From: Bifidobacterium breve
GTDB taxonomy: Bacteria; Actinomycetota; Actinomycetes; S36-B12
Length of the DNA stretch: 12,704 nt
Reading direction: 5' to 3'
Assembly (NCBI GenBank): GCA_945900705.1
Contig: CAMDKJ010000031.1
Span: forward strand, 1 to 12,704
Both the position numbers and the translations under genes were made by a program. Every line of letters begins with the position of its first letter. Within the stretch, counting starts at the first letter, position 1. A model generated the notes under the pieces. That model searched no databases and was not told where the DNA came from. It worked only from the letters and a program-made list of their open reading frames with translations. Below, piece after piece: positions 7,051 to 12,704 of this stretch.

Positions 7051-7770
7051 TCAGACTGATCGCCACTGGCGCACGATGCCAAGTACATCTTTGAGTTCAT
7101 TAGCAACAGCATCCGGTACCGCGTCACCTTCAGGGACCTGTTCTTTTGGCACGCGAGAATGCGGAATCCAAATTGCGCGCATCCCAACTTGTTGCGCCCC
7201 AAAGATGTCGTCCCATAGGCGATCGCCGACGAATGCGCAGTGTTCCGGTTTCACACCTAGTTCACCCGCAATAAGCCTGAAGGCGTCAAGATGGGGCTTC
7301 GCTACCGGCATCTCGCTGGTGTAGCACGCTGCATCAATTAACTCTGACAAATTATCGCGCTCGAATACTTCCTGGTGATGGGTCCGCGGCCACAAAGTGT
7401 TACTCAAAACACCAATAAGCAGGCCATCGGCTCGCAACTGCTGAAGTAACTCGCGCGCCTGCGGATCAGCCAAGGTATGGGGGGCCCAAAAATCTAAGTA
7501 CGTAGCTAAGGCATTTAGATGAGTAGCTGAACCGGTGTCGATTCCCAGATTTATGAAAATACTTTCGAGCGCCCCGGTACTAGTTTCACCGCCGGACTCC
7601 CGCTGCAATCGCCAGCGCTGAACTTCAGCATCAAGGAGCTGCTGTGCCAGTGCGCCCGCATGGACCGGATCGTAGACTTCTGCATAGGCGTACCACTGCG
7701 AGTAGAGGTCGATGTCGTGCCATGGCGTGAGTGTGCCGCCCCAATCGAAGATAACCGCATCGATCGACAC
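7051..7770 (-). CDS. HAD-superfamily hydrolase
   Basis: This 239-residue protein has a Rossmann-type HAD core with a helical cap (about 18-105). Motif I is FDWGGTL, with nucleophile Asp9; the usual second Asp (position 11) is Gly. Motif II is LSNT (Ser123), motif III is Lys158 in AKPH, and motif IV is VGDRLWDD (Asp183, Asp187, Asp188). Loss of the second Asp, the general acid/base in HAD phosphatases, argues for caution in calling it a phosphatase, though DWGGT variants are common in this superfamily. The substrate is unknown. The GTG start at 7768-7770 follows the proS TAA with no gap, so translation is probably coupled to proS. The TSUP permease begins nine bases after its stop. Confidence 0.88.
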   Translation of the reverse strand: MSIDAVIFDWGGTLTPWHDIDLYSQWYAYAEVYDPVHAGALAQQLLDAEVQRWRLQRESGGETSTGALESIFINLGIDTGSATHLNALATYLDFWAPHTLADPQARELLQQLRADGLLIGVLSNTLWPRTHHQEVFERDNLSELIDAACYTSEMPVAKPHLDAFRLIAGELGVKPEHCAFVGDRLWDDIFGAQQVGMRAIWIPHSRVPKEQVPEGDAVPDAVANELKDVLGIVRQWRSV

Positions 7771-9537
7771 TTAGTGCTCGCAAACAGCCAAGAGCGCTGA
7801 TACGGCGTCGGCAATGGGAATATCGGTGCGCTCACCCGTGCGACGATCCTTTACCTCAATAAATCCCTCGACCAGGCGTTTACCAACTACCACGATCGTG
7901 GGCACCCCGATGAGTTCAGAATCATTGAACTTCACCCCGGGGGAAACGGCGCGACGATCGTCATAAAGCACCCGAACTCCCGCAGCCTCAAGTTGGCCTG
8001 CCAGTAACTCGGCCGCCGCAAATGGGGCGTCGTCCTTGCCCGTGGCAATTAGGTGAATATCAGCCGGAGCGACCTCGCGTGGCCAAATTAGGCCCTTGTC
8101 ATCATGTGACTGTTCGGCGACCGCCGCAACTGCACGTGAAACGCCGATGCCATAGGAGCCCATGGTGACGGTCACTAACTCACCCTTTTCGTCGAGCACT
8201 TTAAGGCCCAGAGCCTGCGCGTATTTGCGCCCGAGTTGGAAAATGTGGCCGATTTCAATACCTCGGGCAATCTCTAGGCCCTGCCCGCACTTTGGGCAAC
8301 TATCGCCTTCGAGTACTTCGGCGACCTCGATAACACCATCAGCGGTGAAGTCACGCCCGGCAACTAGGTCATATACATGTGACCCACTCACATCAGCCCC
8401 GGTAATCCATCTCGTGCCCGTTACCACCCTCGGGTCGACTAAGTACTTGATGCCGGATGAATTTGCCGTGCCTAAGGCTCCCGGACCGATATAGCCCTTC
8501 ATCAATGTCGGGTACTTCATGAAATCAGGCTCTTCGAAAGGTCGCGGTACTGAAGGTTGCAACACCGCCTCAAGGCGTTTCATGTCAACTTCGCGATTAC
8601 CAGGCAGCCCAACCGCGAGCGGCGTCTCACTGCCATCAGGAGCTTTGACCATGAAAACAATGTTCTTCAAGGTGTCAGCTGCCGTCCAGGCTCGATCGCT
8701 GCGAACCAAGTCACTTCGCTCATTCGAGTGGTCGACCAAAGCTGCGATGGTGGGGGTGTTTGGTGTTTGCTCGGCGTGTGCCACCGGCACCAACGCGTGA
8801 TCTAGGGCAGCGGGTGCGGGCGTGATAACCGCCTCAACGTTGGCCGCATAATCACACGTGGAACAGCGAACAAATGAATCTTCACCTACTTCGGTCGGCG
8901 CTAAGAATTCTTCGCTAGCTGACCCGCCCATGGCTCCTGACATTGCTGACACGATGACAAATTCAAGACCCAGGCGAGTGAAAGTATCTACATAAGCATC
9001 ACGATGCCGTTGATATGAATGCTCAAGGCCCGCATCATCAATATCGAATGAATAAGAATCCTTCATCACGAACTCACGGCCGCGCAAAATGCCGGCCCGG
9101 GGGCGAGCTTCGTCACGAAACTTTGTCTGGATCTGATAAATCACGAGCGGCAGATCCTTGTATGAGGAGTACTCCCCCTTGACAAGCAAGGTGAACATTT
9201 CTTCATGGGTTGGCCCCAGCAGGTAATCTCCACCTCGCCGATCTTGAAGCCGGAACAAGGTATCGCCGTACTCGGTCCAGCGGCCGGTGAGCTCATATGG
9301 TTCGCGCGGAAGCAGCGAAGGAAAGTGCACCTCTTGGAAGCCCGCGCGATTCATTTCGTCGCGGACGATGTTCTCAATATTGCGGTAGACCAAATACCCA
9401 AGGGGCAACCAAGAAAAAACACCAGGGGCAACCCTCCGAACATATCCAGCGCGCACCAGCAGTCGGTGACTTGGTACCTCGGCGTCAGCCGGATCCTCGC
9501 GCAGGGTCCGAAGGAACAGTGTTGACATTCGCAGCAT
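7771..9537 (-). CDS. proS: Prolyl-tRNA synthetase, bacterial type with insertion domain
   Basis: ProRS charges tRNA-Pro with proline. The 588-residue protein is the long bacterial form. Class II motif 1 lies in about 30-72, GPTHEE at 108-113, and motif 2 at about 139-161 (FRDEARPRAGILRGREFVMK). An insertion/editing domain spans about 220-400, motif 3 GSYGIGVSRAV is at 460-470, and an anticodon-binding domain is at about 490-588. Two Cys pairs, CSTC (225-228) and CPKC (414-417), bracket the insertion, as in many actinobacterial enzymes. The ATG at 9535-9537 is preferred over the ATG three codons inside because AGGG sits seven bases upstream of it. It starts 32 bases after the GNAT gene and is followed directly by the HAD gene. 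Confidence 0.97.
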   Translation of the reverse strand: MLRMSTLFLRTLREDPADAEVPSHRLLVRAGYVRRVAPGVFSWLPLGYLVYRNIENIVRDEMNRAGFQEVHFPSLLPREPYELTGRWTEYGDTLFRLQDRRGGDYLLGPTHEEMFTLLVKGEYSSYKDLPLVIYQIQTKFRDEARPRAGILRGREFVMKDSYSFDIDDAGLEHSYQRHRDAYVDTFTRLGLEFVIVSAMSGAMGGSASEEFLAPTEVGEDSFVRCSTCDYAANVEAVITPAPAALDHALVPVAHAEQTPNTPTIAALVDHSNERSDLVRSDRAWTAADTLKNIVFMVKAPDGSETPLAVGLPGNREVDMKRLEAVLQPSVPRPFEEPDFMKYPTLMKGYIGPGALGTANSSGIKYLVDPRVVTGTRWITGADVSGSHVYDLVAGRDFTADGVIEVAEVLEGDSCPKCGQGLEIARGIEIGHIFQLGRKYAQALGLKVLDEKGELVTVTMGSYGIGVSRAVAAVAEQSHDDKGLIWPREVAPADIHLIATGKDDAPFAAAELLAGQLEAAGVRVLYDDRRAVSPGVKFNDSELIGVPTIVVVGKRLVEGFIEVKDRRTGERTDIPIADAVSALLAVCEH

Positions 9538-9569
9538 CGCTAAACCCTATCGGCAGCCCATCGCGCTGA

Positions 9570-10424
9570 TCAGAAGAGTACGGTGGCGAAGGTTTCAGAT
9601 TGGGTGAAGCCCACACGGGCATAGGCCTTACGCGCAGCAAAATTGAAGTCATTGACATAAAGTGAAATATTCGGAGCGATTCTTGCTTGGGCGATATTGA
9701 CGACCGCGGCCATACCTGGTGCGGCCAACCCGCGACCCCGATACGCCGGCGCCACCCAAACCCCTTGCACCTGGCAGGCTGAACTTGTGGATGAACCAAT
9801 CTCAGCTTTGAAGATCACCTCGCCATTATCTATTCGGGCAATCGCATGACCTGAGTGAATAATTTCGGCAATTCGAGCGCGATAGGCGCCGGCCACTCCA
9901 CCTACTACCGGCGAAATACCAACCTCGTCAGTGAACATTTCAACGCAGGCCGGAACAAGCAGGTCAAGTTCACTTAACTCCACCAGCCGCACCCGGTCGT
10001 CCGCGACAACTAATGGCGGCGAATCAAGAGTCAAGAATGGTTGATTAGTGCGGACTTCACGGGCCGGACCCCAAGCCGGTTCAAGTAGTCGCCAAAGATC
10101 TCGGACTTCTTCGGCTGGTCCCACAAATGAAGAGCATCGGCGCGGTAGTGGGCGTAGGCGATCAGCAAATGCGGCCCTCGACGCGGGTGTCGTCGCAATC
10201 GGAACTAGGTTTGCGCCCACATAGACCAAGGAATGCAAGCTATCCGCGGTAAAGTAACCCCAGAGGTCACCACCGAGGCGCCAAGGATCAGTACCGGCAA
10301 TATGGACTCGAGAGTCAACAAAGCAGTTGACCACGCGATCTTGAGCCAGCAGAGTCTGCACTTGGGCAAGATCACTTGACCCAATACCCCGAACCACCCC
10401 GGTCATTACGTTTTCGATTGTCAT
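9570..10424 (-). CDS. DUF4081-type GNAT acetyltransferase
   Basis: GNAT enzymes transfer an acyl group from acyl-CoA to an amine. This 284-residue protein has an N-terminal domain of the DUF4081 kind (about 10-120, with CFVDSRV and GGDLWGYF), then the GNAT domain (about 145-284). The acyl-CoA-binding motif A is GVWVAPAYRGRGLAAPGM (221-238), and the C-terminal SLYVNDFNFAARKAYARVGF (254-273) is the usual motif B region. The acceptor substrate is unknown. The ATG at 10422-10424 lies 12 bases after the ispG stop and has no clear ribosome binding site, suggesting coupling to ispG; a second ATG at 10404-10406 is possible. A GNAT of this type next to ispG is also present in M. tuberculosis (Rv2867c, from memory), so the pairing is conserved. 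Confidence 0.9.
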   Translation of the reverse strand: MTIENVMTGVVRGIGSSDLAQVQTLLAQDRVVNCFVDSRVHIAGTDPWRLGGDLWGYFTADSLHSLVYVGANLVPIATTPASRAAFADRLRPLPRRCSSFVGPAEEVRDLWRLLEPAWGPAREVRTNQPFLTLDSPPLVVADDRVRLVELSELDLLVPACVEMFTDEVGISPVVGGVAGAYRARIAEIIHSGHAIARIDNGEVIFKAEIGSSTSSACQVQGVWVAPAYRGRGLAAPGMAAVVNIAQARIAPNISLYVNDFNFAARKAYARVGFTQSETFATVLF

Positions 10425-10436
10425 GCGGCTAGCCAG

Positions 10437-11594
10437 CTACGCAGTAATAACGATTGGGTCGCCGGAAACATCACCCATCTGTTCCGCCAACTTAAGAGCT
10501 TCCTCGATCAAGGTTTCGACGATCTGGGATTCGGGGACAGTCTTGATTACTTCACCGCGCACGAAAATCTGACCTTTGCCATTACCCGACGCAACTCCAA
10601 GGTCAGCCTCGCGAGCTTCACCCGGCCCGTTGACAACGCAACCCATAACAGCGACGCGCAGGGGGACGTCTAACCCTTCTAGTCCCGCGGTCACCTGCTC
10701 AGCCAAGGTGTAAACATCAACTTGTGCCCGCCCACATGATGGGCAAGAAACAATTTCCAAACCACGTTGGCGCAGATTCAGCGACTCCAGAATTTGATTT
10801 CCGACTTTAACTTCATCAACAGGCGGTGCCGAAAGTGAAACTCGGATGGTGTCGCCGATCCCGCGGCTTAGGAGCGCGCCGAAAGCCACTGCGGATTTGA
10901 TGGTGCCTTGGAAAGTTGGCCCGGCTTCGGTTACCCCAAGGTGCAATGGGTAGTCGCATTGCGCGGCTAGCTGGATGTATGCCTCAACCATGATTACCGG
11001 ATCGTGATGTTTAACCGAAATCTTGATATCGCCGAAACCGTGCTCCTCAAATAACGATGCCTCCCAAAGGGCGGATTCAACAAGGGCTTCAGGTGTTGCT
11101 TTGCCATACTTCTTCAGTAGCCGAGGATCAAGGGAGCCGGCATTGACTCCGATCCGAATCGGGATACCAAGGTCACCGGCGGCCCGCGCGATTTCGGCCA
11201 CTTTGTCATCGAAGGCTTTGATGTTGCCGGGATTCACTCGCACCCCAGCACAACCAGCATCGAGTGCGGCAAAAACATATTTGGGTTGGAAGTGAATATC
11301 TGCGATGACCGGGATACCAGATTTGCGCGCGATCTCAGGTAACGCATCAGCGTCGTCTTGGCTCGGCACCGCGACCCTAACTACCTGACACCCCGAGGCA
11401 GTGAGTTCAGCTATCTGCTGCAAAGTGGCATCCACATCAGCCGTCACGGTCGTGCACATTGACTGCACGCTGATCGGGGCATCACCACCGACGGCCACCG
11501 GATGGGTGGGGTGTTTCAGCAGGATTTGCCGGGTTTTACGCCGGGGGGCGAGTACCTGGGGCGGCGGCAGCGGAATCCCTAGATCAATGCTCAC
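10437..11594 (-). CDS. ispG: 4-hydroxy-3-methylbut-2-en-1-yl diphosphate synthase IspG (GcpE)
   Basis: IspG carries out the penultimate step of the MEP pathway, reductively converting methylerythritol cyclodiphosphate to HMBPP, using a [4Fe-4S] cluster. The 385-residue protein is the short bacterial form. A TIM-barrel part (about 20-270) carries VQSMCTTVTADVDAT, VIADIHFQ and RVNPGNI, followed by the reductase-like cluster domain. Cluster ligands are visible: Cys284 and Cys287 in SCPSCGR, Cys319 in MGCVVNGPGEA and Glu326. The GTG start at 11592-11594 gives an N-terminus like other actinobacterial IspG; only a weak TAGG precedes it. It heads the visible ispG-GNAT-proS-HAD-TSUP run. A 51-base gap separates it from the membrane-protein gene upstream, so it may be cotranscribed with that gene. 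Confidence 0.97.
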   Translation of the reverse strand: MSIDLGIPLPPPQVLAPRRKTRQILLKHPTHPVAVGGDAPISVQSMCTTVTADVDATLQQIAELTASGCQVVRVAVPSQDDADALPEIARKSGIPVIADIHFQPKYVFAALDAGCAGVRVNPGNIKAFDDKVAEIARAAGDLGIPIRIGVNAGSLDPRLLKKYGKATPEALVESALWEASLFEEHGFGDIKISVKHHDPVIMVEAYIQLAAQCDYPLHLGVTEAGPTFQGTIKSAVAFGALLSRGIGDTIRVSLSAPPVDEVKVGNQILESLNLRQRGLEIVSCPSCGRAQVDVYTLAEQVTAGLEGLDVPLRVAVMGCVVNGPGEAREADLGVASGNGKGQIFVRGEVIKTVPESQIVETLIEEALKLAEQMGDVSGDPIVITA

Positions 11595-11645
11595 CGGCCT
11601 AGTATCCCTGACTTCGGGCCCGGGCGCACGCAGCCACGTGGGCTA

Positions 11646-12116
11646 CTACCCCGATTGGACCGCCAAAAGCAAAGCAATGAGCGAAATTGGTAGCCCAAAG
11701 TCACTAATTAAAATCAGTGAGTTACCGGGTTTGAAGTTCTTTTCGACCGCCATCTGCTTCACATGCTGCACGCCCGCAAGAACCAAGAAAACGATAACCG
11801 GGACACTAATTACTAACCAGGCTTCGGGCCCACGAACCATCGCGAGCAATCCGGCGATACCAATACCCCAACAGACAAACCCGATTTCATACTGGAAGCC
11901 ATTAGTAACCCAACCGATATTCTTCGCGGTGCTCTTGGCGAATACCGTGTGCATAAAACCGCTCACGATGAACTGGATACCTACCGGCAAAAAAAGCAAC
12001 CAGCGCATTGCCGAATCGGCAAAATCATCAGTTTCGAGACTTCCTGGTGGCGCCCAACCTAGGAGTGCGAACACCCACGCCAACACCAGCACTAGCGGAA
12101 TAATGAGTACGCCCAC
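11646..12116 (-). CDS. Small five-helix membrane protein, DUF6790-like
   Basis: This 156-residue hydrophobic protein has five likely membrane segments (about 2-21, 38-58, 75-94, 98-117 and 133-153). The most distinctive part is GFMHTVFAKSTAKNIGW (53-69) followed by FQYEIGFVCWGIGIAGLL (74-91), which resembles my recollection of the DUF6790 family; I could not test this. No catalytic motif is evident and no function is assigned. The GTG start at 12114-12116 is the only usual start before an in-frame TAA upstream, though it lacks a clear ribosome binding site. The gene ends with tandem stops (TAGTAG). It lies between rip1 and ispG, which are neighbours in mycobacteria, and immediately after a long palindrome, so it may be a later insertion. 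Confidence 0.75.
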   Translation of the reverse strand: MGVLIIPLVLVLAWVFALLGWAPPGSLETDDFADSAMRWLLFLPVGIQFIVSGFMHTVFAKSTAKNIGWVTNGFQYEIGFVCWGIGIAGLLAMVRGPEAWLVISVPVIVFLVLAGVQHVKQMAVEKNFKPGNSLILISDFGLPISLIALLLAVQSG

Positions 12117-12134
12117 CAGTGAAGGTTACCACCC

Positions 12135-12203
12135 TGGGTGCGCACGTTTTGGTCGTCAAAACCCCCGAAAATGGGGTTTTCACGACAATAACGTGCGCAC
12201 TCA
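12135..12203. repeat. Long imperfect palindrome (hairpin element)
   Basis: The two arms pair symmetrically about one centre with no gaps. From outside in, an 11-bp perfect stem (12138-12148 with 12190-12200) is followed by three positions of which only the middle one pairs, five paired bases, one C-C mismatch and eight paired bases (12158-12165 with 12173-12180). The loop has seven bases. Two further outer pairs lie beyond one mismatch. The outer arm begins with GTGCGCAC, itself self-complementary, so this 8-mer occurs at both ends, 55 bases apart. No second copy is in the window and no target duplication is obvious. It starts 24 bases beyond the rip1 stop and ends 18 bases before the next gene. 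Confidence 0.9.
12158..12180. terminator. Terminator-like core of the palindrome, possibly bidirectional
   Basis: The core reads AAAACCCC, a seven-base loop, then GGGGTTTT on the plus strand, and has the same A-tract, GC stem and T-tract form on the minus strand. That shape suits intrinsic termination of rip1 transcripts (minus strand). The GC stem is only four base pairs and the T-tract four bases, so strength is uncertain, and within the larger palindrome it may be part of another structure. Confidence 0.45.
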
Positions 12204-12227
12204 CGAAAGTCTCCTGCGGGCAGGGCG

Positions 12228-12704
12228 TCAACCCAAACTGATTGGCTTAATTAGATCCGCCCAAATCACAATTACGCCCATACCTACCAAGGCGGCAGCC
12301 ACCACATAGGCGACCGGCAGCAAACGAGCAATATCAACAGGTCCAGGATCTGAGCGGCCTCTGACTTTTGCGATCCACCTGCGCACCCCCTCGTACATGG
12401 CACCGGCAACATGGCCACCGTCCAGGGGCAATACCGGCAACAGGTTAAATAAAAATAGGAAGAGATTCAATGAGGCTGCGAGGCCTAAGAAGGTAGCGGC
12501 CTTTGCCATTAATGGTTCATCCATGGCGGCAATCTCACCACCAAGTCGGCTAACTCCCACCACGCTGACCGGGCTATCTATAGCGCGCTCGCCACCACCG
12601 ATCAAGGTGTCTTTGACTAATTCATAAAGGCGAACAGGAAGTGAGATCAAGGCTTTCACGGACGCAGCCGTGATATCCCACATATAACCGGGCACGGTTG
12701 TCCA
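12228..12704 (-). CDS. rip1: Site-2 protease (M50, Rip1/RseP type), C-terminal part
   Basis: This frame is open to the right edge, so only the last 158 residues are present and the start, the HExxH zinc site and most of the PDZ domain are outside the window. The visible part has the second metalloprotease motif in NLLPVLPLDGGHVAGAMYEG, which supplies the third zinc ligand in this family. It lies in a hydrophobic segment, and a final membrane segment (IARLLPVAYVVAAALVGMGV) precedes the stop. Family members cut membrane-bound anti-sigma factors and other substrates within the membrane. In M. tuberculosis rip1 lies next to ispG and dxr, so dxr would be expected further right. The gene symbol follows that synteny. 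A GTG at 12693-12695 in this frame is an internal Val, not the start. Confidence 0.92.
   Translation of the reverse strand, partial: WTTVPGYMWDITAASVKALISLPVRLYELVKDTLIGGGERAIDSPVSVVGVSRLGGEIAAMDEPLMAKAATFLGLAASLNLFLFLFNLLPVLPLDGGHVAGAMYEGVRRWIAKVRGRSDPGPVDIARLLPVAYVVAAALVGMGVIVIWADLIKPISLG

Noticed and set aside
10427..10434. Small palindrome GGCTAGCC between ispG and the GNAT gene
   Set aside because: It is too short, with no spaced partner or T-run, and lies in a 12-base gap of what looks like one transcript.
11634..11641. Palindrome CCACGTGG between ispG and the membrane-protein gene
   Set aside because: An eight-base palindrome in a region of this composition can easily arise by chance, and nothing else nearby marks it as an operator.
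12138..12200. GTGCGCAC repeats considered as a CRISPR repeat pair or transposon ends
   Set aside because: There are only two copies, which also form a single hairpin. There is no spacer array, no transposase gene and no clear target-site duplication.
11401..12309. Plus-strand frame of 302 codons spanning three features
   Set aside because: It is antisense to ispG, the small membrane protein and the end of rip1, and runs through the palindrome. Its product is Ser/Thr/Pro-rich with no domain, and the minus-strand genes are well supported.

Overview
This window looks like chromosome from an actinobacterium of moderate G+C (mid-50s percent by eye, low for the phylum). The main reason is gene order. 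On the minus strand it carries rimP-nusA-ylxR-infB-rbfA and, further right, rip1-ispG-GNAT-proS. A small divergent ferritin-like gene pair sits beside rimP. From memory (not looked up here), Mycobacterium tuberculosis has the same order around Rv2838c-Rv2845c and Rv2867c-Rv2869c. The Gly/Pro-rich IF2 linker, the short NusA without C-terminal repeats, frequent GTG starts and the DUF4081-type GNAT also fit. I cannot assign a genus.

Layout, left to right. (1) 1-5172, minus strand: the translation/transcription operon, transcribed right to left as rimP, nusA, ylxR, infB and rbfA, with rbfA cut by the left edge. Spacing is tight except for a 183-base ylxR-infB gap that holds a 15-bp repeat, a possible 15-codon upstream reading frame and a hairpin just ahead of the infB ribosome binding site. 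(2) 5173-5269: a short divergent intergenic region. (3) 5270-6237, plus strand: a predicted lipoprotein with a ferritin-like helical part, overlapped by a cytosolic DUF4439-like gene. (4) 6238-11594, minus strand: a compact cluster transcribed as ispG, GNAT, proS, HAD hydrolase and TSUP permease. Its last stop codon directly abuts the stop of the plus-strand pair. (5) 11646-12116: a five-helix membrane protein resembling DUF6790. (6) 12135-12203: a long, exactly symmetric imperfect palindrome with a terminator-like core. (7) 12228-12704: the C-terminal end of a Rip1/RseP-type site-2 protease, running off the right edge.

The genes are mostly housekeeping. They cover ribosome maturation (RimP, RbfA), initiation (IF2), elongation and termination control (NusA, YlxR), tRNA charging (ProRS), isoprenoid precursors (IspG) and membrane proteolysis (Rip1). 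The accessory signals are the long palindrome with its neighbouring membrane-protein gene, which break the usual rip1-ispG adjacency, the poorly characterised ferritin-like pair, and the infB leader. I saw no insertion sequence, prophage, CRISPR array, tRNA or rRNA. No convincing new defence or biosynthetic system is visible.
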